In this document: positions 1 through 8,401 of the stretch, in pieces | Layout: every line of letters begins with the position of its first letter | How positions within the stretch are numbered: position 1 is the first letter of the stretch | NCBI RefSeq assembly: GCF_019679435.2 | Contig: NZ_CP139781.1 | Location: 3,100,001 to 3,164,000, forward strand | Origin: Actomonas aquatica | Lineage (GTDB): Bacteria; Verrucomicrobiota; Verrucomicrobiia; Opitutales; Opitutaceae | DNA: 64,000 nucleotides | Reading direction: 5' to 3' | Notes under the pieces: generated by a model | What the model saw: the letters and a program-made list of their open reading frames with translations, nothing else | The model's database searches: none | Told to the model about the DNA's origin: nothing | Program-made: the position numbers and the translations under genes

Positions 1-2
1 AG

Positions 3-485
3 ATCATCTATATTGATCTGCTCGTCTGCGGAATCCTCTACGCCGAGAAGTTCCTACTTTGGGCGAGCCCCCAAAAACTGCCAGACGTGCGAATCAAGAA
101 TGCGCTGAGCAAGGCAGCCACTTGTATCCGTCTGATTGAGAATAGTAGCAGCTCCGAAGACCTTAGCGAAATTCTCAAGAACCCCGACAGTCCCGACCTC
201 GAAGCAAGCAAAGGTCTGCTGGCCGAATGGGAAAAAAAAGTCTGCCAAGGAATTCAAAACTGGACGGAGCGCTCACAGGCGGATCCGGACGAGGAGGCTG
301 AAATCAGACGTTTTCTGCGCGACCTCGAGAAACTGGCCAATAAAGCGCGGGAACAAAACTGGCCGCCTAACAAATACGCCGACCCGTTGCTCGACATCCA
401 CGACAGGATAAAGTCCGACCACGACATCCGCATTCATCACGCCAAGATGCAAAAAAAACGCCGAAATCGAACAAAATCTAGCTAG
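3..485 (+). CDS. Hypothetical protein, 5' end cut by the window
   Basis: The frame is open from the first bases of the window and ends at a TAG at 483-485, so the gene starts outside. A GTG at 87 could be an internal start, but the codons before it read as ordinary protein (a hydrophobic stretch IIYIDLLVCGILYAEKF), so the longer partial gene is preferred. The visible 160 residues are hydrophilic and helical, rich in Glu, Lys and Arg, with a very basic tail (KKRRNRTKSS). I recognise no family. It converges on the metallopeptidase gene that follows. Its place at the edge of a restriction-modification island makes an accessory role possible, but this is only context. Confidence 0.6.
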   Translation: MIYIDLLVCGILYAEKFLLWASPQKLPDVRIKNALSKAATCIRLIENSSSSEDLSEILKNPDSPDLEASKGLLAEWEKKVCQGIQNWTERSQADPDEEAEIRRFLRDLEKLANKAREQNWPPNKYADPLLDIHDRIKSDHDIRIHHAKMQKKRRNRTKSS

Positions 486-505
486 CGCGGGCGTGGTGCG
501 TTCTC

Positions 506-1204
506 TCAGTGGATCGGAAGGTTGTTTAAGAGACCGCGAGTGGACCTCCAACTGCCGAGATGGCAGTTCATCAGCTCTTGAAAACGCGGGCCATGTGTCG
601 GCTCCAGCAGATGAACCATCTCGTGGACGATCACGTATTCCAGGCACTCTTTGGGTTTCTTCGCCAACTCAGTGTTGAGACGAATGTTTCGCCGTTCGGG
701 TGAGCAGCTCCCCCATTTGGTTTTCATTCGGCACACGAAGAATTCCTTCACCGCGACGTCCAGGATCGGTTCCCATTTGCGAATAAACTCCGGAACAGCG
801 GCTCTGATCTGGTCACGATACCAACGCTCCAAGATAGCGCGTCGGATATCCGCGGTGGTTCCGCTGCGAACGCCGAGAACAATTCGCCGCGGGTGAAGCT
901 CCACAAAGGAGCCACCTTCTGTTTCCTCCACAGACATCAAATAGCGTCGCCCCCAGACGTAGTGGCTCTCGCGCTCAACGAAGTCTCGCGGAGTCTCACG
1001 CTCCTGCGCCCGAAGCGTGCCTTGTTGACGCTTGATCCAGTCCAGCTTGGAAATGGCGAACAGACGAATACGGTCAAATCGCATGCGCTCCGGCGCGGAT
1101 ATGGTCACCCGACCTGTGGGCGGGTGTGCGCTAAGGTGAAGATTCTTAATCGGCTTGCGCCGCACGGTGATCGTCACGTCACCGAGTTGGAGATTCGCAT
1201 CCAT
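506..1204 (-). CDS. YgjP/SprT-like M48-type zinc metallopeptidase
   Basis: A 232-residue protein with the zinc-protease motif HEMVH at residues 194-198 and a third likely ligand, His204, in EPTHGPRF. Before this comes the family signature KWGSCS (about 163-168). This matches the YgjP-like (DUF45/WLM-type) metallopeptidases, which often lie next to type I restriction genes. The start at 1204 is set by a stop/start overlap: the last base of the hsdR TGA is the first base of this ATG (TGATG on the minus strand), so translation is probably coupled to hsdR. The frame stays open further upstream, but that part only mirrors hsdR. The substrate is unknown; turnover of the restriction complex is a guess. 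Confidence 0.85.
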   Translation of the reverse strand: MDANLQLGDVTITVRRKPIKNLHLSAHPPTGRVTISAPERMRFDRIRLFAISKLDWIKRQQGTLRAQERETPRDFVERESHYVWGRRYLMSVEETEGGSFVELHPRRIVLGVRSGTTADIRRAILERWYRDQIRAAVPEFIRKWEPILDVAVKEFFVCRMKTKWGSCSPERRNIRLNTELAKKPKECLEYVIVHEMVHLLEPTHGPRFQELMNCHLGSWRSTRGLLNNLPIH

Positions 1205-4200
1205 CAGTATTCCGACTGCTGTTTGATGATTTCGAACATGCGAATCACTGCGCTCTCGCTGTTTCCGAGCTCTGGCAACATCGCCTCTTTGATCAACATC
1301 TCCTTGGCTTGATTGCCGCGAAATCCGTCCTGCTTGACGCGGCGGACGGCGCGGTCGATCCGTTCCGCTATCCACAAACGCAGGTCGGTGATGCCCTCCG
1401 CGGCTAACGAGGGAGCCATGGCATCGACTTCGGTGTCGCTGAGGTTGTTGTAAATCGCGCGAAGTGCCGGACTACGCTTGAGCGCCGCGGGAGTCTGATC
1501 GTCCTGGCCGGTTTGCACCTTGGTCGCGATCTCGCCGATGCGTTTGAGATACTTCTCGTAGTCCAGTGCCTTCTCTTTGCGTGCCTTGATGACCTCGTCG
1601 AGCAGCTCGGACATTTTCTCGTAGAATGCCGGATCGCTCAGGTGCTCCTTGATGATCTTTTTGCGAACGTTGTTTTCAATGGTTTCAGCGACTGCCTCTT
1701 GGTTCTGACGCAGATCGCTCAGCTTCTTGGCAATCGCGTCCGCTACGCCGGTTTTCACGATCAGTTCGAGGAGTGGAATATCGTCGAATTCCGAGATCTT
1801 GCGGGGTTCCCTTGCTTCGATGTAGGTGTCGATGAGGTGCCGCATGTCGGCTTCGTAGGCCTTGAGATCAAGGGTCTCGCCACTCGCCTTGCGAATGGTT
1901 TCGCGGAGCTTCACTGCACGACCGACCTCTGATTTGAGCAAGTCCTGGGCATTCGTGGTGTAGCCGGCTGACTCCAATTCATCGGCGAGGTTGGTGTAGG
2001 CCCGAACGAGTGATGCGGTCGCCTGATAAAGTGCGACACGTTGCGGCTCGCGGTCCTCCAAGTCGGAGGCGATTTCCGTGTTGCCGCAAAAGTAGTGGAT
2101 GTGACGCAGCTCGTCTTTGGGCGGTTCCACCGGTTCGCAGATCAACGCAACCTTTTCCCGCGCGGCCTCCAGTCGCTCCTTTCCCTTTTTCAATCGATCC
2201 TGAAGGAGCACCTGGGGATCGGCACCTCCGGCGGTGTGGTCGAGTTCGTCGGACGAGTAGACGGCGATGGCATTTTCGACCTTTTTGAACAGGTCCTTGT
2301 AATCGACGATGTAACCGAAGTCCTTCTCCTCGCCGTCGAGTCGATTGGTGCGGCAGATGGCTTGGAACAAGCCGTGGTCCTCCATCTTCTTGTCAATATA
2401 GAGATAAGTGCAGGCGGGTGCATCGAAGCCGGTCAGGAGTTTGTTCACGACGATGAGCAGCTTCATCGTGGCCGGTTCCTTGATGAAACGGTCTTTCACC
2501 CGATCCTCGTAGGTCTCGGTACGTGACTTACCGGGCTCGGGGGAGACCTGTTCCAACACCTCCTGATAGACGCGGTAGATGAATTGCTTCTCGGTCTCCG
2601 AATCGGCGCCTGTGTCCTCCTTGCTCACGTCCTTGGCCTGAGGATCGTAGGACGTGACGATGGCGCAGCGGTTCTTCAGAGGGGTGTGCCGAAACAGATC
2701 AAAGTAGCGGCAGGCTTCGTAGATGCTGGATGCGACCAAGATGGCGGTGCCCCGCTCGCGACTCAGTCGTGGCTTCACGCTGAAATCGAAAACGATGTCG
2801 CTCACCACGCGATCCATGCGTGACGCCGAGCTGAGCACCTTCTGCATGGTGCCCCACTTTTTCTTCAGTTCCTCGCGCTGCCATTCGTTCAGTCCCTTGG
2901 TCTTCGCGTCGAACCAAGCATCGATCTTTTCCTCCGAGCCGAGCTTCTGATCGATATCGCGGGCTTCGTAGATGAGGTCGAGCACCACCTTGTCCTCCAC
3001 GGCCTCGCTGAACTTGTAGGTGTGGATGTAACGACCGAAGACCTCGAGGGTCGTTTGCTTGTCGCGCTTGAGCAACGGCGTGCCGGTAAAGCCGATGAAA
3101 ACGGCGTGCGGCAGAATCGCCTTCATCACTCGATGGAGTTTGCCGCTCTGGGTGCGGTGGCACTCATCGACGAAGACAAACACCTCACCGTGAGTTTTGG
3201 TCGGCTTGCTCTCGAGGTCCTTGATGAAAGCCTCGAAATCATCGACGTCGCGCCGGCCGAACTTGTGCACCAATGAGCAGAGCAACCGTGGCGTGGGCTT
3301 CTCCAATCGCTTGATCAGGTCGCGGCCGCTTTGGGTGCGATAGATCTCCTCCCCAGCGTCGCCAAACACGCCTTCGATCTGCTTGTCGAGCTCGTCGCGA
3401 TCAGTGATGACCGCGACGCGGGCGTGGGGGTTATTTTCCAGAATCCACTTGGCCAGCAGCACCATCACGATGCTCTTTCCGCTGCCCTGCGTGTGCCAGA
3501 TGATGCCGCCCTCTCGGCGACGCACGTAGTCCTGGGCCGCCTTGATGCCGAAGTATTGATGCACGCGCGGCACCTTCTTGGTGCCGCCGTCGAAGAGAAC
3601 AAAATTGTGCACCAGTTCGAGCAGTCGCGGCTTGTTCGCCATCTTGGCGAAATACTTGTCGAGCTTATAGCCGTCGTTGTCGGCTTCGTCCTCCTTCCAC
3701 TGCAGGAAGTATTTCTCTTCGGTGCCGACGGTGCCGTAGCGCAGCCCTTCGCTGTCGTTGCCAGCGAAAACCAACTGCACGGTGGTGAAGAACCATGCGT
3801 TGAACGCGATAGTCTGGTTGGAAATGAGCTGGCGCATGCCCTCACCGATGTCGGCCACGCTGCTCTTCAATTCGATCACCGCCAGCGCGATGCCATTGAC
3901 GTAGAGCACCAGATCGGGACGCCTTTCATGACCGCCCTTCAGCGTCACCTCCTCGACGACGGCGAAGTCATTGGCGGTCGGTTTCTCCCAGTCGATCAGG
4001 CGCACCCATTGGGTCACTTCGCCCGCTTCGACCTTCACCGGCACACCGTAGCGCAGACGTTCATACACGCGCAGGTTGGTGTGATAAAGACTGCGACCCT
4101 GCAGCTCGGCATCGCGTTTGAGCAAATAGATCGCGCGGTTTATCTGATCGGCCGAGTAGCCGCGCGCGGTGAGCCACGGTTCCAGCAGGTGTTCTTCAAT

Positions 4201-4320
4201 CTGCCGGTTGTCCACCCGGTCGGTCCAGTCGCCAAGATAGCGGTAGCCGAGTTGCTCGGTGAACAGCTTGATGACGCGTCGCTGGGTCACTTTCTCGGGT
4301 TTGCCGATCTCGTCGCTCAT
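1204..4320 (-). CDS. hsdR: Type I restriction enzyme, R (motor/nuclease) subunit
   Basis: A 1,038-residue protein with the complete HsdR layout. The N-terminal nuclease has the PD-(D/E)xK pattern: Asp136 in RRPDLVLY and Glu150-x-Lys152 in AVIELKSS. The superfamily 2 motor follows, with Walker A (TQGSGKS, about 277-283), the Walker B DECH box at 385-388, and FTGTP at 411-415. The long C-terminal part should bind HsdM/HsdS. With HsdM2-HsdS it would translocate and cut unmodified DNA in the cytoplasm. The ATG at 4320 overlaps the stop of the preceding truncated gene (ATGA). The gene is separated from hsdM/hsdS by about 7 kb of inserted accessory genes, yet all its motifs look intact. Confidence 0.96.
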   Translation of the reverse strand: MSDEIGKPEKVTQRRVIKLFTEQLGYRYLGDWTDRVDNRQIEEHLLEPWLTARGYSADQINRAIYLLKRDAELQGRSLYHTNLRVYERLRYGVPVKVEAGEVTQWVRLIDWEKPTANDFAVVEEVTLKGGHERRPDLVLYVNGIALAVIELKSSVADIGEGMRQLISNQTIAFNAWFFTTVQLVFAGNDSEGLRYGTVGTEEKYFLQWKEDEADNDGYKLDKYFAKMANKPRLLELVHNFVLFDGGTKKVPRVHQYFGIKAAQDYVRRREGGIIWHTQGSGKSIVMVLLAKWILENNPHARVAVITDRDELDKQIEGVFGDAGEEIYRTQSGRDLIKRLEKPTPRLLCSLVHKFGRRDVDDFEAFIKDLESKPTKTHGEVFVFVDECHRTQSGKLHRVMKAILPHAVFIGFTGTPLLKRDKQTTLEVFGRYIHTYKFSEAVEDKVVLDLIYEARDIDQKLGSEEKIDAWFDAKTKGLNEWQREELKKKWGTMQKVLSSASRMDRVVSDIVFDFSVKPRLSRERGTAILVASSIYEACRYFDLFRHTPLKNRCAIVTSYDPQAKDVSKEDTGADSETEKQFIYRVYQEVLEQVSPEPGKSRTETYEDRVKDRFIKEPATMKLLIVVNKLLTGFDAPACTYLYIDKKMEDHGLFQAICRTNRLDGEEKDFGYIVDYKDLFKKVENAIAVYSSDELDHTAGGADPQVLLQDRLKKGKERLEAAREKVALICEPVEPPKDELRHIHYFCGNTEIASDLEDREPQRVALYQATASLVRAYTNLADELESAGYTTNAQDLLKSEVGRAVKLRETIRKASGETLDLKAYEADMRHLIDTYIEAREPRKISEFDDIPLLELIVKTGVADAIAKKLSDLRQNQEAVAETIENNVRKKIIKEHLSDPAFYEKMSELLDEVIKARKEKALDYEKYLKRIGEIATKVQTGQDDQTPAALKRSPALRAIYNNLSDTEVDAMAPSLAAEGITDLRLWIAERIDRAVRRVKQDGFRGNQAKEMLIKEAMLPELGNSESAVIRMFEIIKQQSEY

Positions 4321-4862
4321 GACTCGGCCGCTTTGAGGGAATTGAGAAACGCCCGGACTCGATTCGCCGAACTGTGGCGTATATTTGGACTTGTCGGCTT
4401 CTCCGGCAGGGTTCGCTCCAGCCAGTCGGAGTCGACCAACGGCACCAGATAGGCGACCCGAAAATGCTCGCGATCCACGATGCCCGCTGCCTTTTGCAGT
4501 TCTTCTCGTGAGGCCGGAGATGGGGCGGCTATCAGGACTTGGCTGACTTGCAGCGCGATTTGCGGGGTCGTGCCCTGTTTCCCGTCTACTTTGGCGAGGT
4601 GCGCCGGGTTGGCGGTGAAGGTCACCATGAGTCCCGAAAGGCGAAAGTCGAAGGTCGCGGGCGGGATGTCGTGTTCGCGGCAGGCGCGGTTGATCTTCTC
4701 GATGCCGCGGCCCAAGGACTCGATGTAGCCCGACCGGAGACAAGCCCTCTGGGTTGACCCGATAAGTCGGACCTTTGTCCGTTCGGTTTGGTGCAATACA
4801 TGCATGTGGGCAATTGTCGGCCTACTGTTTAAGTTTTGAATAGGTAAAGACCTGATCGCCAA
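4317..4862 (-). pseudogene. C-terminal remnant of an AlbA_2/HATPase_c_4-type ATP-binding regulator
   Basis: From about residue 44 (SGYIESLGRGIEKINRACRE) the reading frame matches the C-terminal part of the AlbA_2/HATPase_c_4 'ATP-binding' regulators that commonly sit beside hsdR. These are normally 400-500 residues long, and the N-terminal AlbA (Schlafen-like) domain is missing here. The first 40 or so residues (from 4862) look unrelated, so a deletion junction near 4,735 is likely. The 3' end is intact and overlaps the hsdR start by ATGA, so the remnant may still be translated to couple hsdR expression. It could also be a short functional protein. Confidence 0.65.
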
Positions 4863-4871
4863 TTGCTATGC

Positions 4872-4910
4872 AAAAGACAAAAGGCGCCACCACGGTATGC
4901 GATGGCGCCT
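4872..4910 (-). terminator. Rho-independent terminator after the DUF2188 gene
   Basis: On the minus strand an 8-bp stem (AGGCGCCA/TGGCGCCT) is followed by TTTGTCTTTTG. It lies 17 bases after the DUF2188 stop, so it would end that transcript before the hsdR segment. Confidence 0.7.
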
Positions 4911-4926
4911 CGTTGATTTACTCGAT

Positions 4927-5148
4927 TCAGCCTTTCGGCGGAAAGGGATCGTTGCCGTAGCTCCACGCCTCACGAATCCGGTTATCGGTTCCGTGAATGC
5001 GCAGTTCGCCACCGGCGTTTTGAGCCAGTGGCCGCGCGGCCGCGATCGCCGCCGACTGCGTCGAGTGGAGGGAAGAGGCGCGGCTGTTGCCGGCCCCTTT
5101 CACCGCCCACCCGTCGGTTCGGCGGGTTACGTGATAATTCTTAGCCAT
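4927..5148 (-). CDS. DUF2188 family small protein
   Basis: A 73-residue protein with the DUF2188 pattern: MAKNYHVTRR at the start, WAVKGAGNSRAS, then a helix with repeated Ala, GGELRIHG, and a basic/Tyr tail ending SYGNDPFPPKG. The family is small and widespread, sometimes plasmid- or phage-borne, and without known function. It stands alone between the truncated regulator and the divergent XRE/ImmA operon, with its own terminator. No clear Shine-Dalgarno sequence precedes the ATG at 5148. Confidence 0.85.
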   Translation of the reverse strand: MAKNYHVTRRTDGWAVKGAGNSRASSLHSTQSAAIAAARPLAQNAGGELRIHGTDNRIREAWSYGNDPFPPKG

Positions 5149-5290
5149 AATAGAAAAGAACTGGGATTCATGCCTTGGTAGCGCGCCGCGCGCTTGACCC
5201 CACCCCAGTCTTTTGGCCCTCTCCCGCGTCTACACGTTAGATTGCCTCTGGCGCAACGTCTTCCCCTTGGAAGGCTTTACCCGGAGAATT

Positions 5291-5325
5291 GCCGCTCTTG
5301 GTTGCAGCCGAGAGCGGCATTTTTG
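5291..5325 (+). terminator. Hairpin with T-run, possible terminator
   Basis: GCCGCTCT and AGAGCGGC form a perfect 8-bp stem with a 12-base loop, followed by ATTTTTG. No plus-strand gene lies just upstream, so it may insulate the XRE/ImmA operon from outside transcription or end an unseen short RNA. The stretch 5149-5290 holds nothing else I can identify. Confidence 0.5.
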
Positions 5326-5381
5326 TCACAAGTTGCCTCGCAACGAGTCGATACGTTGGGTTGACAAATCGATTGGTCAAG

Positions 5382-6482
5382 ATGCTTTCTGTAAACATGG
5401 GCGATGAACTGAAAGACGTGTTTCCGCGTCGGCTGCAACAAGCGCGCACCATGCGCTGCCTCTCTCTCCGGGCGTTGGAGGCTGCCATGCACGGGGCGGT
5501 CTCGCACAACGCGCTCGCGAAGTATGAGCGCGGCGACATGCTGCCGGGCAGCGAAGTATTGATCGCATTGGCCGATGCCCTGGTGCAGCCGGTCGACTTT
5601 TTCTTCCGACCGTTTCAGGTGGAAGTGAGCCAGGTTCGCTTCCGCAAGAAGTCTCGTATGAGCGTCGGGCGCCAAAAAGCCGTGCGGCAACTCGCATTGG
5701 ATTACTTGGAGCGCTATCGGGAGGCCGAGGAATTGGTCGGAGATGTGCGAAGATTTGAGGTCCCATTGCAAGGTGCGCCGATCCGGACCGAAGCGGATGC
5801 CGAGCGGGCTGCGGAAGAGTTACGCGAGGTCTGGAAGCTCGGACACGATCCACTACCCAACGTTTTCGAGTTGATGGAGAGCAAGGGGATCAAGGTCCTC
5901 GAACTTGAAGATGAGGACGATGCCTTCGATGGGCTATCAGCTGATACCGAGGTCGGTCCGGTTGTTGTGATCGCGGCGCACCTTAACCAAAATCTTCCGC
6001 GCAAGCGAATGACTGAAGTGCACGAACTCGGCCACGTCGCTGTTCCCGTCGCTGAAGAAATCGATGAGCCGACCGAGGAAAAACTGATCGGTGCATTTGC
6101 CGGAGCGTTTTTGCTGCCGGCCGATTCCTTTACTGAAGAATTTGGCCGCAACCGCAGTCGAATCAGTGTAGTGGAATTGATCGAAATGAAGGCTCGGTTT
6201 GGGGCCTCCATTATGGCGATCATGCGCCGGGCGCTGTCGCTTAAACTGATCCAAGCCTCGGCCTACAAAAACTTCTGCATCCTCGCGAGTCAGCACGGTT
6301 GGCGCCGCGCGGGTGGTGAGCCTGGAGACGACCAATACAAGGGCTGCGAATCTGACGGACGTTTCCGTCAACTCGTGCGCCGAGCGGTGGTGGAGGACAT
6401 CATCAGCGTTTCGAAAGGCGCGACCCTGTTGGGGGAGCCGGTGGGACGCCTGCGACGTGAACTCGAACAAGTGGTGGGCTGA
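5382..6482 (+). CDS. XRE-family regulator fused to an ImmA/IrrE zinc metallopeptidase
   Basis: The N-terminus is a Cro/C1 helix-turn-helix (about residues 10-65 counted from the ATG at 5397, with SLRALEAAM and NALAKYERGDMLP). The C-terminal half is an ImmA/IrrE (COG2856) peptidase with HELGH at about 209-213 and a downstream acidic helix EEKLIGAFAGAFLLP supplying the third ligand. Proteins of this type bind their own promoter and cut partner regulators after damage or phage signals. The start may be the ATG at 5382 or 5397; neither has a strong Shine-Dalgarno sequence. TTGACA lies at 5361-5366. The PIN gene follows after 5 bases, so the two form one transcription unit and probably a toxin-antitoxin-like pair. 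Confidence 0.85.
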   Translation: MLSVNMGDELKDVFPRRLQQARTMRCLSLRALEAAMHGAVSHNALAKYERGDMLPGSEVLIALADALVQPVDFFFRPFQVEVSQVRFRKKSRMSVGRQKAVRQLALDYLERYREAEELVGDVRRFEVPLQGAPIRTEADAERAAEELREVWKLGHDPLPNVFELMESKGIKVLELEDEDDAFDGLSADTEVGPVVVIAAHLNQNLPRKRMTEVHELGHVAVPVAEEIDEPTEEKLIGAFAGAFLLPADSFTEEFGRNRSRISVVELIEMKARFGASIMAIMRRALSLKLIQASAYKNFCILASQHGWRRAGGEPGDDQYKGCESDGRFRQLVRRAVVEDIISVSKGATLLGEPVGRLRRELEQVVG

Positions 6483-6487
6483 TCGCA

Positions 6488-6994
6488 ATGCGCATCGCGG
6501 TCAAAGACGCCAGCATCCTGATCGACCTCGCGGAGGGCGATATGCTGGGGCTTTGGTTTCAACTCAGAATCGAAACGCATACGACGGATCTTGTGCTTCG
6601 TGAAGTCAGGAGGGAGGCACAATGGCAGCGAGTTTCCACCTTCTTGGATGCGGGTCTGTTGACCAGCCACCGCGCTGAAGGGGCTAAGGTCTTGAGCGCC
6701 GCAGTGTTCGCGAATGCCAACCGTATCAGCTTGGCGGATGCGTCCGGCGTGCTCCTTGCACGTGAGCTTGGGGCCATGCTGTTGACGGGAGATCGCCGCA
6801 TGCGGCTCTCGGCCGACGCGGAAGAAATCGAAACCCATGGTCTGCTTTGGATCATGGATCTTCTGGTTGCCCGAAACGTGCTGGTCGGAGCCGATGCCGC
6901 GACACGACTGGAACGTATCCTCGCCGCGGGTAGTCGCCTACCCAAAGCAGAATGCGTCGCTCGGTTGAGGAAATGGCGCGGATCTTCCGCCTGA
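6488..6994 (+). CDS. PIN-domain protein, probable RNase toxin
   Basis: A 168-residue protein with the acidic residues expected of a PIN nuclease: Asp7 (KDASILIDL), Glu39 (LVLREV), Asp84 (SLADASGVLLA) and Asp102 (LLTGDRRMR). PIN proteins cut RNA with metal ions, usually as VapC-like toxins. It is somewhat longer than typical VapC (about 130) and has a C-terminal helical extension (about 125-168). It starts 5 bases after the XRE/ImmA stop and ends 12 bases before the next gene. The XRE/ImmA protein is the likely antitoxin or regulator; no classic VapB is present. Confidence 0.8.
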   Translation: MRIAVKDASILIDLAEGDMLGLWFQLRIETHTTDLVLREVRREAQWQRVSTFLDAGLLTSHRAEGAKVLSAAVFANANRISLADASGVLLARELGAMLLTGDRRMRLSADAEEIETHGLLWIMDLLVARNVLVGADAATRLERILAAGSRLPKAECVARLRKWRGSSA

Positions 6995-7006
6995 CACGGA
7001 AGCGCC

Positions 7007-8263
7007 ATGGCCTCTTCTGAGATTCCAAACCTTGGTGATGAAATAGAGGACGCGGTCGCTACGTTGTGTAGGAACAGCTTCTTTCCCGACTTTGTGGTTC
7101 AAGGTCCGAAATACCGCAAAGCCGGTGGGCTGGAAAAGGAGGCTGCCGACATCTTGGTTGTCTTCAAGGGCACCGCCTTGGCGATTCAGGTAAAAACCCG
7201 AATCATGCCTCCCACCACGGCAGAGGAATGGCCTGGGGTCGAAGAACAACGATTCTTGAAAGTCATCGAGAAAGGACTGGGACAATTTCGGGCTTTGGTT
7301 GAGGCGATTAACAGCCCCGAGGGCGGCAGGTGGGAAAGCTCCCGAGGAACGCCGCTAGATCTGAGAGAAGGCTTACCTCCGAGGCTTTTCCTGATCTTGG
7401 TCTATGCATTGAAGCTGCCCGATGGTTCAGAACCTGAATTCAAGGTTCGGTGTTCAAAATCCTGCTCCGCCGATGGGCCAATTCCTATCCACATATTTTC
7501 CCTGACGGAATTCGGGACGCTCCTTCGGATGGCCGATACCTTTCCCGACTTCGTGGATTACCTCCAGCTACGGGGTGATTTGCAGGAACAAAAGTTGATC
7601 TCGAAAACCGCCGATCCCATCGATGTTTGGGCCTTGTTCGCTTTCGGAGCTGATCGCGTCAGGACAGCCTTGCAAGGCAACACCCTCATTGAAACGGATC
7701 GCCTGCATTCGGAGTGCCTGTCGGAGGTCGAGAAATTAGAGGAAGTCGAGAAACCCAGTTACCTGGTGGATTGGCTGATCAACGAGCTCTTCGCTGGCAG
7801 CGGTAGGACCCTGCCGGTGAGCGATAATATCCGATCCAACGCTACCGAAGAACCTGGTTCGCTGGCGGCCTACCAGCGGGTGGTGCCTTTCCTGTCCCAG
7901 TTGAACCGCAGACAACGAGCACGTCTGGCTGAAGAGTTTTTCATTCGCATTGGGCGAAGCCAAGATGGTCGCGACAGTTTCGGATCCGTGAAGTTCAAGG
8001 AACACGAGGAAGCGTATCTCTTCCTGTGCTCAATGGAGCCCAAAAAAGAGTGGCACGTCTCACTCGCGAATCTGGGTCTTGGGCTGGCCCACATCATTAA
8101 TGTGCCCCGAGTGGTCTGTATCGCGACCGGTCCCCAAGGGCCATTGGAAGATGGCTGTGCGGCGATGATTATCGAAAGGACCGACTCCAAGCCGTCGGAT
8201 AAAATCATTGCAGAAGCGCGACGTTGGTTTGGCCCGCCCAAAGAAGAATCCAATGAGCGATAG
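7007..8263 (+). CDS. Protein with a PD-(D/Q)xK-like nuclease motif, third gene of the XRE/PIN operon
   Basis: A 418-residue protein. Near the N-terminus, Asp48 in EAADILVV and Gln61-x-Lys63 in AIQVKTR give the D-Xn-QxK pattern of restriction-endonuclease-fold enzymes (Mrr- and NERD-like), with Glu12/Glu14 in the first helix as possible further ligands. The remaining 340 residues match nothing I recognise and are mostly alpha/beta, without membrane segments. GGAAG seven bases before the ATG is a good ribosome site. It is the last gene of the operon and lies inside a type I R-M locus, so a defence nuclease is the natural reading. A DNA-repair or unrelated role cannot be excluded. Confidence 0.6.
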   Translation: MASSEIPNLGDEIEDAVATLCRNSFFPDFVVQGPKYRKAGGLEKEAADILVVFKGTALAIQVKTRIMPPTTAEEWPGVEEQRFLKVIEKGLGQFRALVEAINSPEGGRWESSRGTPLDLREGLPPRLFLILVYALKLPDGSEPEFKVRCSKSCSADGPIPIHIFSLTEFGTLLRMADTFPDFVDYLQLRGDLQEQKLISKTADPIDVWALFAFGADRVRTALQGNTLIETDRLHSECLSEVEKLEEVEKPSYLVDWLINELFAGSGRTLPVSDNIRSNATEEPGSLAAYQRVVPFLSQLNRRQRARLAEEFFIRIGRSQDGRDSFGSVKFKEHEEAYLFLCSMEPKKEWHVSLANLGLGLAHIINVPRVVCIATGPQGPLEDGCAAMIIERTDSKPSDKIIAEARRWFGPPKEESNER

Positions 8264-8271
8264 AACAGATT

Positions 8272-8340
8272 ATACCAGTCGCGTTTGGCCGGTGAGGAGT
8301 TGGTGCATCATGGTCCGCTGCTGGGCACTATTTTTTGACG
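8272..8340 (-). pseudogene. Relic of an hsdS 3' end
   Basis: On the minus strand, MMHQLLTGQTRLV and a TAA stop can be read at 8313-8272, identical to the C-terminus of the intact HsdS. A 34-base stretch is identical to 11,220-11,255 (it begins CGCGTTTGGCCGG). Beyond it, to about 8,340, similarity continues weakly (for example TCAAAAAATAGT versus the corresponding hsdS codons). It is what remains of a second, older or recombined hsdS copy. Confidence 0.75.
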
Positions 8341-8401
8341 CGGCGTGCCCAAATGCCCGCCAAGTCTCCTTCCACTCGATGTGCTGCGATTCGGGCATGG
8401 G

